From Faecalicatena absiana (lineage in GTDB: Bacteria; Bacillota; Bacilli; Lactobacillales; Lactobacillaceae), in the NCBI GenBank assembly GCA_017309015.1, contig JAEDAG010000003.1, positions 25,417 through 89,416 of the forward strand: DNA of 64,000 nt, written 5' to 3'. The position numbers and the translations under genes were made by a program. Of this stretch, positions 43,725 through 52,798 are shown piece by piece (the first letter of the stretch is position 1; the number at the start of each line of letters is the position of its first letter). The notes beneath the pieces were generated by a model. That model worked only from the letters and a program-made list of their open reading frames with translations, had not been told where the DNA came from and searched no databases.

Positions 43725-44501
43725 CTAAAAGTGGGTCTGCTTCTTCCCGATCCCAAGCTTGCGCTTGATCAGGTTGATTCCCTTCTGAATCTTCTTTTCG
43801 CCGCCCAGCTGACCCCAGGTCATTTCCACGTAGTTCTGCTGGGTCGTGTAGAGCCAGACGTCCATCAAGCGTTCTGAAATGTAGCCATAGACTCTTTGGT
43901 CTTGGACTGAGTAGCCAGAGATGTCAATCTGTCCCTCCAGTTTGCTCAAAACGCCAAAAATAAACGTGCAGTAAGCGTCAAACTGTTCCTTCTTCATGAC
44001 GAACATGTTGAACATGTGGGCGCTGCGCCGCTTCATCATCATGTCAAAGGCCGGCAAGTATTCCGGGTAGTCCTTGGCCAGGATCTCTCTGGTCTTGTCC
44101 AGGGGCTCAGCCGGGTGGGCATGCACGTAATGGTCGTAGTTGCTTTCAATATAGTAGTTCCGCTTGGTCGGCACGATCACGTCATGCTTTGCAAGCAGGC
44201 GAACATAATCTGCTTCCTTGGCTGCATTTTCCAAGGTGAAAGGCTTCTTGACATAAAAATAGCGTCGATAATGGACTAAGCCCACTGCATCAACGTCCTT
44301 CAAGTTCTTCCAGGCCCAGTAGACCCCAGTCAATTCATTGTAATAAGGGTTCTTGGCCGAAATGTTGCTGCCTTCGTCATCGCGCTGGTAGCTGATGCCG
44401 GGCTTGTAGTTCTTGACGGCGCCAACCAAAACCGGCAAGTAGACCGGGTCAGTCGGCATCGGGAACTGCTTATGGGCCGCGACTAATACTTTAACCTTCA
44501 T
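43725..44501 (-). CDS. DUF4422 glycosyltransferase-like protein
   Basis: A 258-residue cytosolic protein of the DUF4422 family found in many Gram-positive EPS clusters and thought to be a GT-A glycosyltransferase. Signatures: KVLVAAHKQFPMP at the N-terminus, NPYYNELTGVYWAWKN, VGLVHYRRYF and MMMKRRSAHMFNMFVMKKEQFDAY. Second gene of the leftward operon, after the priming transferase. The acceptor and donor are unknown. Confidence 0.85.
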   Translation of the reverse strand: MKVKVLVAAHKQFPMPTDPVYLPVLVGAVKNYKPGISYQRDDEGSNISAKNPYYNELTGVYWAWKNLKDVDAVGLVHYRRYFYVKKPFTLENAAKEADYVRLLAKHDVIVPTKRNYYIESNYDHYVHAHPAEPLDKTREILAKDYPEYLPAFDMMMKRRSAHMFNMFVMKKEQFDAYCTFIFGVLSKLEGQIDISGYSVQDQRVYGYISERLMDVWLYTTQQNYVEMTWGQLGGEKKIQKGINLIKRKLGIGKKQTHF

Positions 44502-44522
44502 TTGCTCGCAAACTCCCCCATT

Positions 44523-45176
44523 CTAATAGGCACCTTCTTTTTTGAAAATGCTGATGATGGTCTTAAAGAAAATAGCAATGTCATTGCCAAGCGACACGTG
44601 GTCAACGTATCCCAGCTCGACGTCGCAGCGCTCCGGGTAGCCAATATTGCTCCGCCCCGTAGCCTGCCATAAGCCCATGGCCCCAGGCTTGACTGACAAG
44701 AACTTGTCCACCCGGTCGCCATATTCGGCTAATTCTTTCTCCACCACTGGCCGGGGGCCAACGATGCTCATGTCGCCCTTTAAGATATTGATGAACTGCG
44801 GCAGCTCATCAACCGAAGTCCGCCGCATCCAGCGGCCAATTGGGGTGATTCGCGGATCCTCTTCAGCCAGCAGCTTGTAGTCATTAGCCACATACTTGGC
44901 ATACAATTCCGGATCGCTCTTCAGCACTTCTTCCGCGTCCATTCTCATCGAGCGGAACTTGTACATCTTGAAGGGCTTGCCGTACTGCCCGATTCTGGTT
45001 TGGGCGAAAAAGGCTGATCCCCCGTCGCGGCTCTTGATAATGATGGCCAGGATCAAGAAGACCGGAGAAAACAGGATCAAGGCCAGCAGACTGCCGACGA
45101 TGTCTAAGAGTCTCTTTACATACTTGTATGCGCCCAAGTGATTCACGTACTTGGACGTTTTCGCTTCTTCATTCAT
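44523..45176 (-). CDS. Undecaprenyl-phosphate sugar-1-phosphate transferase (priming enzyme)
   Basis: Starts EPS repeat-unit assembly by moving a sugar phosphate onto undecaprenyl phosphate. 217 residues with a single N-terminal hydrophobic segment (LLDIVGSLLALILFSPVFLILAIII) and the catalytic region: KMYKFRSMR, TSVDELPQFINILKGDMSIVGPRP and KPGAMGLWQATGRS. It lacks the large N-terminal WbaP membrane domain, as usual in lactobacilli. ATG 45176 chosen over the in-frame TTG 45191 because GGA is well placed. First gene of the operon; extended -10 at 45299-45307. Confidence 0.9.
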   Translation of the reverse strand: MNEEAKTSKYVNHLGAYKYVKRLLDIVGSLLALILFSPVFLILAIIIKSRDGGSAFFAQTRIGQYGKPFKMYKFRSMRMDAEEVLKSDPELYAKYVANDYKLLAEEDPRITPIGRWMRRTSVDELPQFINILKGDMSIVGPRPVVEKELAEYGDRVDKFLSVKPGAMGLWQATGRSNIGYPERCDVELGYVDHVSLGNDIAIFFKTIISIFKKEGAY

Positions 45177-45298
45177 TATATTTCCGTACAACCTAACAAA
45201 TAAATTATTTCAGTCAGCCTCAACAAGCAACCGGCTGGTGAAATGATGGATGTCCAGCAGACTTGCTCAAGGTACTACTAAACCTATTATATCTAACT

Positions 45299-45307
45299 AG
45301 TATAGCA
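45299..45307 (-). promoter_or_regulatory. Promoter of the main EPS operon (extended -10)
   Basis: Minus strand TGCTATACT (TATACT at 45299-45304). A TTGACG lies 24 bp upstream of the -10, too far for a standard -35. A second TATAAT is present about 12 bases downstream. Confidence 0.55.
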
Positions 45308-45357
45308 TCTTTTTCCTAAGAGAGTCACCGTCAATTGCCAATCCAAGCGATTGCAAA

Positions 45358-45392
45358 GAAAAAATGCTGGATGCTTACATCCAACATTTCTA
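45358..45392 (-). terminator. Terminator between the LCP gene and the EPS operon
   Basis: Minus strand AATGTTGGATG / CATCCAGCATT with loop TAAG and a T run. It makes the LCP gene a separate unit, with read-through possible. Confidence 0.8.
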
Positions 45393-45408
45393 AAATTCAT
45401 TGCTCTGT

Positions 45409-46389
45409 TTACTGAACCGTCTTGGTCTTCAGGCCCATGGCCTTTCTGATCAAGTCGCTGATTCTTTGCCGTTCAGCGGTTGAGACTCTTTGGTAGGAAA
45501 CCCCGTCTTCCATGAAGCCGGTCCCGTGAGTGTAGTCAGTTACGACATTCTTCGTGGCTGGCATGTAGGAAGTTGCCATTGAAGTCAAGTCACTGAAAGT
45601 CAAGTCGGTCTGCACCTGCTTGGATAATGATGAAACGAAGCTGGTGTTCAGCAAGGTTTGGGCTGATTCAGCCTTCTTGACGAGGGCCTGCAGCACTTGC
45701 CGCTGGCGCTTTTGGCGGCCGTAGTCGCCTTCTGGGTCATCGTAGCGCATCCGGCTGTAAGCCAGAGCCTTGGCGCCGTCCATGTGGGTCTTCTGGCCCT
45801 TGGTGAAGGTGTAGCCTTCATAGCTAAAGCTCATGACTGGCGCGATATCAACCCCGCCAACCTTGTCAACGATCGTCTTCAAGCCGCCCATGTTGACCAA
45901 AACGTAGGCGTTGATCGGGATGTTGAAGTACTTCTTCAAGACCTTAGCCAGCTCACCGGCATTGCCGTAAGCATAAGCCGCGTTCAATTTGGACGGTGAG
46001 TGTTCCGGGTAGTCAGGCAGGTTGACCTGGATGTCCCGTTCAAAGCTGACCAAAGTCGTCTTCTTGGTCTTTGGGTTCAAGACGGCAACCATGATGGAGT
46101 CCGTCCGGCCCTTGTAGGTTCTGCCCAAGGCCCCAGTGTCAGTCCCCATCAGCAGGATGGAGATTGGCTTCTTGCTCTTGATAACAGTGTTCTTGCTCCC
46201 GTTTTCAGCACTGCTAATCCCGCCTGAACGGTAGGCGTTGTTGGCCGCGTTCTTAACGGAGCTGTATTCATACCAAGCGAAGATGCCCAGGCAGACAACG
46301 ATGACGCCGACCACGGACCAGAAGATCCGCCAAAACTTGTTGCGCTTCTTGCGTTGTCCTGTTCTAGTGTTTAAATTATTGTCATTCAA
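45409..46389 (-). CDS. LytR-CpsA-Psr (LCP) family glycopolymer ligase
   Basis: Attaches undecaprenyl-linked teichoic acid or EPS to peptidoglycan on the outer membrane face. 326 residues: a basic cytosolic start, one helix (~21-38, FWSVVGVIVVCLGIFAWY) and an LCP domain with GRTDSIMVAVLNPKTKKTTLVSFERD, SKLNAAYAYGNAG, VDKVGGVDI and YSRMRYDDPEGDYGRQKRQ. Start is a TTG at 46389 with GGTGAAG upstream; nearby ATG triplets are out of frame. Typical first gene of lactobacillar eps loci (epsA position). Confidence 0.92.
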   Translation of the reverse strand: MNDNNLNTRTGQRKKRNKFWRIFWSVVGVIVVCLGIFAWYEYSSVKNAANNAYRSGGISSAENGSKNTVIKSKKPISILLMGTDTGALGRTYKGRTDSIMVAVLNPKTKKTTLVSFERDIQVNLPDYPEHSPSKLNAAYAYGNAGELAKVLKKYFNIPINAYVLVNMGGLKTIVDKVGGVDIAPVMSFSYEGYTFTKGQKTHMDGAKALAYSRMRYDDPEGDYGRQKRQRQVLQALVKKAESAQTLLNTSFVSSLSKQVQTDLTFSDLTSMATSYMPATKNVVTDYTHGTGFMEDGVSYQRVSTAERQRISDLIRKAMGLKTKTVQ

Positions 46390-46663
46390 TATGCTTCACC
46401 AAATATCCAATCTCTAGAATAGATGTAATAGTTTCATTATATATAAAATTCTTAAGCCTGTATCGGGCCCAAAGAATTTTTTAGCTTTTTTTAAAAAGAT
46501 CCAAGCTCTGCAACTACCGCTTATTCTGGCAGGAAGCCCCAAAAAATGCAAGCCCCGTGGACAAAACGCGGTATAATTAGAGCAACGATTTTACACATTA
46601 GTGTCTTGTGTAAGATTTCTGGGAAAAATAAGGTATAGAAAAAGAAGTGGAAAGGAAAATATC
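46390..46663. other. Divergent regulatory gap
   Basis: Contains TATAAT boxes for both directions: minus strand near 46440 for the LCP gene, plus strand at 46572-46577 for the nuclease. No gene seen. Confidence 0.5.
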
Positions 46664-47638
46664 ATGCAGATCTCTCTGAAGAAGGGGCTGACCAGCTTGC
46701 TGGCTGCCTCCGCCCTTCTGGTCTTTGGCTTCCAAAGCCCAGTCAAGCCGCAAGTCCAAGCCGCCACGCTGACCAAGAAGCAGCTGCCAGGGCTGAATTA
46801 CGGCAGGAAAAGCATCGTCACCGTCAACAATAACAAGCCCAGCTTTTCAAAGGGCACCATGTCCACCAAGAAAGGCGCTTGGCAGACCTACAGCAATCTG
46901 GACTCACTCAACCGGGCCAGAGAAGCCAACGCGCTTTTAAACAAAAAGCTGATGCCAAAGAGCCAGCGGGAAGCCTTGTACTGGGACCCAACCGGCTGGC
47001 ACAACAAGCGGATTGCCGGCGGCTGGCTCTACAACCGCTGCCACCTGATTGGCTACCAGTTGACCGGGCAAAACAATAACCCCAAGAATTTGATCACTGG
47101 GACCCGGCAGCTGAACGATCCAGACATGCTTAAGTATGAAAACATGGTGGCCAACTATGTCAAATCATCAAAGAAACATTACGTCAGATACCGGGTGACC
47201 CCGATCTTCCGGGGCCGGGAGCTGCTGGCCCGTGGAGTGGAAATGGAAGGACAGTCCGTTGGCTCCAATGCAGTCCGCTTCAACGTCTACATTTTCAACG
47301 TGCAGCCTGGCGTAAAGCTGAACTACGCCAACGGGACCAGCGTCGTCTCTAAGGCCGCCAGAACCGTCGTCAAGGCGGCCAAGAAGTACCAGCCTAAGAA
47401 GAGGGTTGTCAAAAAGGCCAAGAAGACCGTTAAGAAGGCGGCCAAAAAGCCAGCAAAGAAGGCTTCCAAGAAGAAGGTCTACACTTCAGCCAGCAAAGGC
47501 AAGATCATCGGCAACAAGCGGAGCAAGATCTACCACGTTCCTGGCCAGGCTGGCTACCACATGAACTCATCCAATGCCGTCTACTTCAACAGTGAAAAGG
47601 CAGCCCGGGCTGCCGGCTACCGGAAGGCCAAGCGGTAA
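46664..47638 (+). CDS. Secreted DNA/RNA non-specific endonuclease (EndA/NucA-like) with basic tail
   Basis: A 324-residue exported nuclease. Signal peptide ~1-36 (LTSLLAASALLVFGFQSPVKPQVQA). The beta-beta-alpha metal nuclease core carries YNRCHLIGYQLTGQNNNPKNLITGTRQLN, where NRCH replaces the DRGH of classical EndA; the catalytic His and the metal-binding Asn are kept. A Lys/Ala-rich linker (KKAKKTVKKAAKKPAKKASKK) leads to a C-terminal ~45-residue module (GNKRSKIYHVPGQAGY ... AARAAGYRKAKR) seen in secreted Gram-positive nucleases. Start at ATG 46664 with GGAAAGGAAA. Ended by a hairpin shared with the GH68 gene. Confidence 0.85.
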   Translation: MQISLKKGLTSLLAASALLVFGFQSPVKPQVQAATLTKKQLPGLNYGRKSIVTVNNNKPSFSKGTMSTKKGAWQTYSNLDSLNRAREANALLNKKLMPKSQREALYWDPTGWHNKRIAGGWLYNRCHLIGYQLTGQNNNPKNLITGTRQLNDPDMLKYENMVANYVKSSKKHYVRYRVTPIFRGRELLARGVEMEGQSVGSNAVRFNVYIFNVQPGVKLNYANGTSVVSKAARTVVKAAKKYQPKKRVVKKAKKTVKKAAKKPAKKASKKKVYTSASKGKIIGNKRSKIYHVPGQAGYHMNSSNAVYFNSEKAARAAGYRKAKR

Positions 47639-47659
47639 TAAGGCAATTTTTTACATAAA

Positions 47660-47698
47660 TAAAGAGGACCATCTCCTAATGAGATGGTCCTCTTTTGT
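47660..47698. terminator. Bidirectional terminator
   Basis: Stem aagaggaccatctc / gagatggtcctctt between the nuclease and GH68 copy 1. Confidence 0.88.
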
Positions 47699-47715
47699 TA
47701 TGCTGATTTACACAA

Positions 47716-50700
47716 TTAGAAGTTCTTTGTGCTCATGTACTTGGATGGAGCAACGACATAGTACTTCTTGCCCTTAAGCAGTACCGCGCCACCGTAGGTA
47801 TACTTCTTGGTTCCCTTCTTCACGAGACCCTTTTGCTTCTTCAGCTTCTTGTTCTTGTAGGTGTAAACGTAGCCAGCATTCTTCACGGTCCGCTTTACGC
47901 CGTCAATGTTGCCAGCTGCTACATACTTGTTCTTGGCAATCTTGTAGTAAAGCTTGTTCTTGATGATCGCGTAGCCTTGTGCGTAAACCTTCTTGCCCGA
48001 CTTGTAGACGCCCTTGCTCTTCTTGCCCTTGGCAGTGTAAACGCTGGCGTTGTGCTTGACTTGCACGTACTTGCCTACCTTGGCATAGGTAACCTTCGCC
48101 CCGCTCTTCTTGTCAAACAGGTACCACTTGCCCTTGATCTTTTGCGCGCCGTAAAGCATTTGACCCTTTGCGTTGTAGTAGACGGTTACCTTCTTGGACA
48201 GCTTGACAAAGCCAGTCAGCATCTTGCCTGACTTGCTGTCGAATTGGTACCACTTGCCGTTAATCTTGTGACGGCCATACAGCATGTGGCCATCTGCGGC
48301 ATAGTAAACCGTCTTCTTTTGGCTGGCGATGTAAACGAAGCCAGTCAGCATCTTCCCGCTCAAAGGAGCAAAGTTATACCACTTGCCATCGATCTTTTGC
48401 TGGCCATACAGCATGTGACCATCTGCAGCATAGTAAACCGTCTTGTCTTGACTTGGGATGTTGACAAAGCCGGTCAGCATTTCACCAGTGGTCTTGTCGA
48501 AGTTGTACCATTGGTCGTTAATCTTGTGCTGGCCATAGTACAAGGCACCGCTGTTGGCATCGAAGTAGTACTTCTTGTTATTGATCGTTTGCGCGCCAAA
48601 GACTTGCGCGCCAGTGCTGGTGCTGTAGTATTGGGTATCGTTGCCAACCTTTTGCCAGCCGGTTTGCTGTGAGATCTTGCCTTCGGCGTTGTCTCTGTAC
48701 AGGTACCAGTTGCCTTTCTTGTTTACGCGGTCAATAAAGGTGTCCGTATCCATGCGGGCTTCTTTCAAAGAAGTAGCGACCAGTTCAGGAGCGGCACTGC
48801 CTTCATTCCAGTCCCAAACGCCTTGCTGCGTCAAGTAGTTTGTGACAACTTGCGTAGTGCCGTCATCCTTGACTTCAACCAAGTAGCTTGGCCCTAAAGT
48901 AGCGTTCTTGCCCTTGCCGGCCACTTCGCCACGGTTGCTCATGTACGGGTTGACCAACAGGAAGTGATTTACGAAGTAATCCTTAGTGTAAGTCTTGCCG
49001 TTGACAGTGACGCTGTTGCCCTTGATGTTGTCTGGATTAATCTTAACCGCATAGTATGAGTAGGTAGCAGTCCGCCAAGTAGACGGAGTTGAAGCACCCA
49101 GAACCAAACCGTCGCCGTTCAAAGGAACGAAGTTGCCAGTCAAGCTGTCAGATACAAAGCCAAGCATCGCTACGTTGTCGCCGACAGCTGTGTCAGCTGC
49201 CTTGACTAAGTCAGTGTCAGTGGCGCGAGTAAGCCGAGCGTCAACGAACAGGTAGTACTTGCCGTTCAGCTTCATCAGGTCAGGACGTTCGACTTCATCG
49301 CCTGCCAGAACAGTCTGTACCAATGGGTTGTAAAGCTTTTCAACCTTTGGCTTCTTAGGATTGCTCATATCCAGCTTCATAAAGCCAATCGCGCTGTTAG
49401 CCAACTGCGCGCGCATGGTCATGTCACTGTCACCAACAATCTTGATGATTTCGCTCAAGTTGTAGTTTGCATCGCCACCGTAACGGCCCCATTGGTAAAG
49501 GTTTTCGTATTTTTCAGGGTTGGAGCCGTCATTGCCAGTAGCGGTTTCGAAAGCAACATAGTAATTGCCATCATCATCTTGGAAGATGTGGCCATCACGA
49601 GTTTGTGGGTTGTCACCGCCACGGTTGGCACCGCTGGCCCATTGATCGAAGTTTTGGTAAGTAACGCCATCGCCTTCAAAGAGGATTTGGTCGTTTTCAA
49701 CGTTCTTGATTGAAACGACCCCGTTTTCCAAGCCCAAGTTAACGGTTGCGCTGGCTATGCGCTGGTGGTTAGTGTCAAGCTGGGATACAACGTTGGCGTA
49801 ATAAAGCTGAACTGATCCATCCGAATTGAGCATCGCTGAGCCAGACCACTGGCCACCGGTCACAGCCATATTGTAGCCAAAGATTGAGCCGGCAACCTTC
49901 CAGTTGGCAAAGTTATTGTCACCATACTTGTTGTAAAGCAGGTACAAGTGGCTGTCTGACTTGTGAGGGATCCCCATCATGGCTACAACCAGTTGGTAGC
50001 CATTCCAGTTTTGAACATAACCGGTCTTCGGGTCTTGAACAGGCCATGAGTCCCAGATGTCCATCGTTGCGTTCTCGCCAGTTTCAGCATCCTTGACGCT
50101 TTCCAAAGCTGGCATGTTGACCACCTTGTCACCCTTAGTCAAAGGCATTTGCGTGTTCTTGTCACGCGTAACCACTTTGTTGGTGATTGAGTCATAATCC
50201 TTCAAGGTGTATTGGTTATCCATGGTCTTGTTAGAAAGATCCACCTTGTTCAAGACATCAATTGCGCTGTCAGTCAATTGATCCATGTTGACGCTGCTGC
50301 CTTCACGCAGGGCAGCCGCAATGATCTTCTTGGCCGTATCATTCAACTTGCCAGCCTTAGCAGTATCTTCAGCCAAAAATGCATTCAGCTTGGCATTGTT
50401 GGTAATGTTTTCGCCAGTGATGTCTTCGCTTTGATACTTCTTTGGCAAGGAAGTAACTGGGCCACCATTGGTTGCCTTATCACTGTCTGGATTTTCTGGC
50501 ACAGTTGGCACGTCAGTCTTGCCGCCGGTTGAGTGATCACCGCTGTCTGGTGCACTTGGCGTATTACCAGTTGATGAACCTGGTGAGTCCGGCTTGTGAT
50601 CCGTCGTGCCAGTTTGATCCTTCGTACCAATTTGATCATTAGCCGCACCAGTAGGGGTGGCAACGGTACCAGCAGCTTGAGCCTCAGTTGTACCTGTAGC

Positions 50701-51000
50701 GGTAGTCTGACCTTTAGTCGTGCTTGTAGCGGCGGCTTGGTCCTTAGTCGTACTTGTAGTGGTAGTGACTGCTTGGCCGTTAGTTGTGTCTGTAGTAGCT
50801 GCTTGGTCCTTAGCAGCCGTACCAGTAGTGGTAGTAGCAGCTTGAGAATTAACCGCTGCTTGTGCTTGGTTTACATTAGCATTTGCATCTTTATTAGTAT
50901 CAGCATGTACGGTGCCTGCCCCTAAAAGCAGTGAAGCCGTAAAGGCTGATGCCAGGATGCCTAAGCTTGAAAGCTTAGTATTGTATTTCTTTTCTGACAT
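47716..51000 (-). CDS. GH68 fructansucrase (levan/inulosucrase), copy 1
   Basis: A secreted 1094-residue enzyme that splits sucrose and polymerises fructose. Signal peptide ~1-33, Thr/Ala/Gln-rich linker to ~180, GH68 core ~200-760. The catalytic triad is visible: IWDSW (Asp317 nucleophile), TRDGH (Asp469 transition-state stabiliser) and DEVERPD (Glu571 acid/base). The C-terminus has five to six glucan-binding-type repeats (GKWYNF...GKMLTGFV...TVYYAADGHMLYG) and then two SLAP-type wall-binding repeats (KVGKYVQVKHNASVYTAKG; NAGYVYTYKNKKLKK), so it is probably cell-associated. Product (levan or inulin) cannot be told. ATG 51000 chosen by signal peptide and GGAAAGG. It is ~95% like copy 2 by eye. 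Confidence 0.92.
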   Translation of the reverse strand: MSEKKYNTKLSSLGILASAFTASLLLGAGTVHADTNKDANANVNQAQAAVNSQAATTTTGTAAKDQAATTDTTNGQAVTTTTSTTKDQAAATSTTKGQTTATGTTEAQAAGTVATPTGAANDQIGTKDQTGTTDHKPDSPGSSTGNTPSAPDSGDHSTGGKTDVPTVPENPDSDKATNGGPVTSLPKKYQSEDITGENITNNAKLNAFLAEDTAKAGKLNDTAKKIIAAALREGSSVNMDQLTDSAIDVLNKVDLSNKTMDNQYTLKDYDSITNKVVTRDKNTQMPLTKGDKVVNMPALESVKDAETGENATMDIWDSWPVQDPKTGYVQNWNGYQLVVAMMGIPHKSDSHLYLLYNKYGDNNFANWKVAGSIFGYNMAVTGGQWSGSAMLNSDGSVQLYYANVVSQLDTNHQRIASATVNLGLENGVVSIKNVENDQILFEGDGVTYQNFDQWASGANRGGDNPQTRDGHIFQDDDGNYYVAFETATGNDGSNPEKYENLYQWGRYGGDANYNLSEIIKIVGDSDMTMRAQLANSAIGFMKLDMSNPKKPKVEKLYNPLVQTVLAGDEVERPDLMKLNGKYYLFVDARLTRATDTDLVKAADTAVGDNVAMLGFVSDSLTGNFVPLNGDGLVLGASTPSTWRTATYSYYAVKINPDNIKGNSVTVNGKTYTKDYFVNHFLLVNPYMSNRGEVAGKGKNATLGPSYLVEVKDDGTTQVVTNYLTQQGVWDWNEGSAAPELVATSLKEARMDTDTFIDRVNKKGNWYLYRDNAEGKISQQTGWQKVGNDTQYYSTSTGAQVFGAQTINNKKYYFDANSGALYYGQHKINDQWYNFDKTTGEMLTGFVNIPSQDKTVYYAADGHMLYGQQKIDGKWYNFAPLSGKMLTGFVYIASQKKTVYYAADGHMLYGRHKINGKWYQFDSKSGKMLTGFVKLSKKVTVYYNAKGQMLYGAQKIKGKWYLFDKKSGAKVTYAKVGKYVQVKHNASVYTAKGKKSKGVYKSGKKVYAQGYAIIKNKLYYKIAKNKYVAAGNIDGVKRTVKNAGYVYTYKNKKLKKQKGLVKKGTKKYTYGGAVLLKGKKYYVVAPSKYMSTKNF

Positions 51001-51130
51001 ACAGTTACCTTTCCCTTGATAGATTGACAACACTTAACTATATCATTTTAACTCATTTTTAGTAAAACCAACCTATTTTTTGATAGTTCATGAGATTTTG
51101 TTAATATTTTAATCATCACTTATCAACTAC
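51001..51130 (-). promoter_or_regulatory. Promoter region of GH68 copy 1
   Basis: AT-rich. The minus strand contains GAGTTAAAATGATATAGT; TTTACT, 18 bp, TATAGT is one possible promoter. The proximal ~50 bases match the upstream region of copy 2. Confidence 0.4.
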
Positions 51131-51291
51131 CTGGGAATAAATTCCCAGGTTTGCAACTAGCTAACTGTGGTACAAGTGAGTAAAGACTCTCCCACAACCA
51201 AAGGCTAAATACCTTTTACGCTGTTGCTTCTCAAACGTCAAAAGACGTTTCCGCACGTTGATAGGTACGGCGGTCTAGCATAATTTATACA
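51125..51291 (-). ncRNA. Putative omega-RNA/right end of the TnpB element
   Basis: The ~165 bases downstream of tnpB on the minus strand are rich in stem-loops: AAACGTC/GACGTTT and a terminal CCTGGGAATTTATTCCCAGG palindrome at 51130-51150. In IS200/IS605 elements the guide RNA of TnpB is made from this position and ends at the right-end boundary. The assignment is by position and structure only. Confidence 0.5.
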
Positions 51292-52479
51292 CTAGACTAA
51301 TTTTTGATATGTTGGCTTATAATTACCGCTAACGTGCATTGTTCCAAGATTTTGGATATTCATTGCGCCGATGCGGTCGTCATTTGACTTGTATCCACAT
51401 TTATCGCAAATGTACAAATGTAGATTGTGCTTACGGTTTTCCTTGTTAATACGTCCGCATTTTGGACAGCGCTGACTAGTACAGTAAGCGTCAACTTTAA
51501 TCACTTCACTGTGATTGAGATGAGCCTTGTAAGTCAATTTCTGTTCAAGGTCGTAGAAAGACCAGGAGCAATGCTCATATCGGTCTTCACGCTTGTGGTT
51601 ATTAACGGTATCAAAGGTTACGTCAGTTAGATCTTCCAAAACAAACAATGAATCAGTTCCGTATTTTTCAACGAGTGTCTTAGACAAACAATGATTATAA
51701 TCGCTCATCCAGCGGTTCTCTCGCTGACCAATTTTGCGGATTCGTCTTTTAGAGGATTTGGTATTAGTCAGCTGTAAGTGACATCTTAACTGCTTGTAAT
51801 GGTTACGTTTTTTAGCAATCTGCTTGCCGCTTTTGAATAAGGTTTTGCCTTTTTCATCATAGCAGGTAACGATCTGCCTTAAACCACGGTCAATTCCAAT
51901 TACGTGTCGAGTTTGATTAATATCGTAATCGTCAATTTCCCGGCTTGCGGAAATATGGAGATACCAGTGCTTATCAGATTTTAAAACCCTAGCACTGCCA
52001 AATTGCCAATCTTGATATTTTTCAAAGCCTGACATTGAGATTTGACAAATAATCCGGCCATCAAGCGTATTAAGGCTGACTTGATTGTCGTTTTTAAACG
52101 ACCAGTCACGATTTCTAACCAGCTCAAATTGTGGTCTAGAAAAAGTAATAGGTTTCCACAGCCAAGTTAAGTCACGCTCGATTTTATAACCTAGGCATTT
52201 GTACGGCTTTTGACTTAGTTGTGTGGCAACAGTCTTATAACGAGCAATTACAGTCCGTAAAACAGATTGAGCCATTTGCGACTTCAAGCCGAAGGTATCA
52301 CGCAAGTCGTGATACAAGGCTTTGTTAAGATTCGATTGACCAAGTTCAAAATTGTTGTTAAAAACATACAGCGACGCATAATTACAACCTTGTCTGTAAG
52401 CTTCCATCGTTTTCTTAAGCGATTTGGCTTCGCTTTGACTAGGGTAAATGCGAGCTTTAATAGTTAGAGAAATTTCCAA
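51292..52479 (-). CDS. TnpB RNA-guided nuclease of an IS200/IS605-type element
   Basis: A 395-residue TnpB, the ancestor-type of Cas12, which uses an omega-RNA from the element's end to cut DNA. The RuvC residues are present: GIDRGLRQIV (Asp197), FVLEDLTDV (Glu282) and NDDRIGAMNI (Asp368). The zinc ribbon is CPKCG...CDKCG (338-361). The frame is intact. No tnpA gene accompanies it, so the element cannot move without a helper. Upstream (52560-52605) is a left-end hairpin. It sits between two GH68 paralogues. Confidence 0.9.
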   Translation of the reverse strand: MEISLTIKARIYPSQSEAKSLKKTMEAYRQGCNYASLYVFNNNFELGQSNLNKALYHDLRDTFGLKSQMAQSVLRTVIARYKTVATQLSQKPYKCLGYKIERDLTWLWKPITFSRPQFELVRNRDWSFKNDNQVSLNTLDGRIICQISMSGFEKYQDWQFGSARVLKSDKHWYLHISASREIDDYDINQTRHVIGIDRGLRQIVTCYDEKGKTLFKSGKQIAKKRNHYKQLRCHLQLTNTKSSKRRIRKIGQRENRWMSDYNHCLSKTLVEKYGTDSLFVLEDLTDVTFDTVNNHKREDRYEHCSWSFYDLEQKLTYKAHLNHSEVIKVDAYCTSQRCPKCGRINKENRKHNLHLYICDKCGYKSNDDRIGAMNIQNLGTMHVSGNYKPTYQKLV

Positions 52480-52798
52480 TTATTTAACCTCCTTTCAATA
52501 GTTTGATTGTATCGTATTTTCTATTGAAAGTAAAAGCTAAAGCATTATAGAAAGGAGAAAGGCGTGCTCCTCCCTCGATTTAAATCGAAGGTTTCCGCAC
52601 GCCAAACAACCAATGAATATTCTGATTTAGCAGAGTACGTTGGTTATTTTTAAGTCGAGATAATTGTACTAACTTACGTTCTCAGCCACATCCGACATTC
52701 AGTTTCTTTAACTAGTCGTATATAAGTCGTGCGCCACACAAAAAGAGGATCAGCTCAACTGAGTTGATCCTCTTTGATTATGTTGCTAATTTGCAAAA
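52480..52798. other. Non-coding gap: element left end, IS982 remnant, terminator
   Basis: Holds the TnpB element's left-end hairpins, a 24-bp stretch (52654-52677) identical to the 3' part of the IS982 transposase at 21802-21825, and the GH68 copy 2 terminator. No gene. Confidence 0.6.
52741..52779 (-). terminator. Terminator of GH68 copy 2
   Basis: Stem aaagaggatcagctcaa / ttgatcctcttt-type with T run on the minus strand. Confidence 0.8.

Larger units (their letters stand above)
51125..52653 (-). mobile_element. tnpB-only IS200/IS605-type element
   Basis: Boundaries are approximate. The right end is at the palindrome near 51130-51150. The left end has a hairpin ggcgtgc...gcacgcc enclosing an inner tcgatttaaatcga palindrome (about 52561-52603). 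No inverted terminal repeats, as expected for the family. An IS982 tail fragment abuts it at 52654. Confidence 0.65.
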
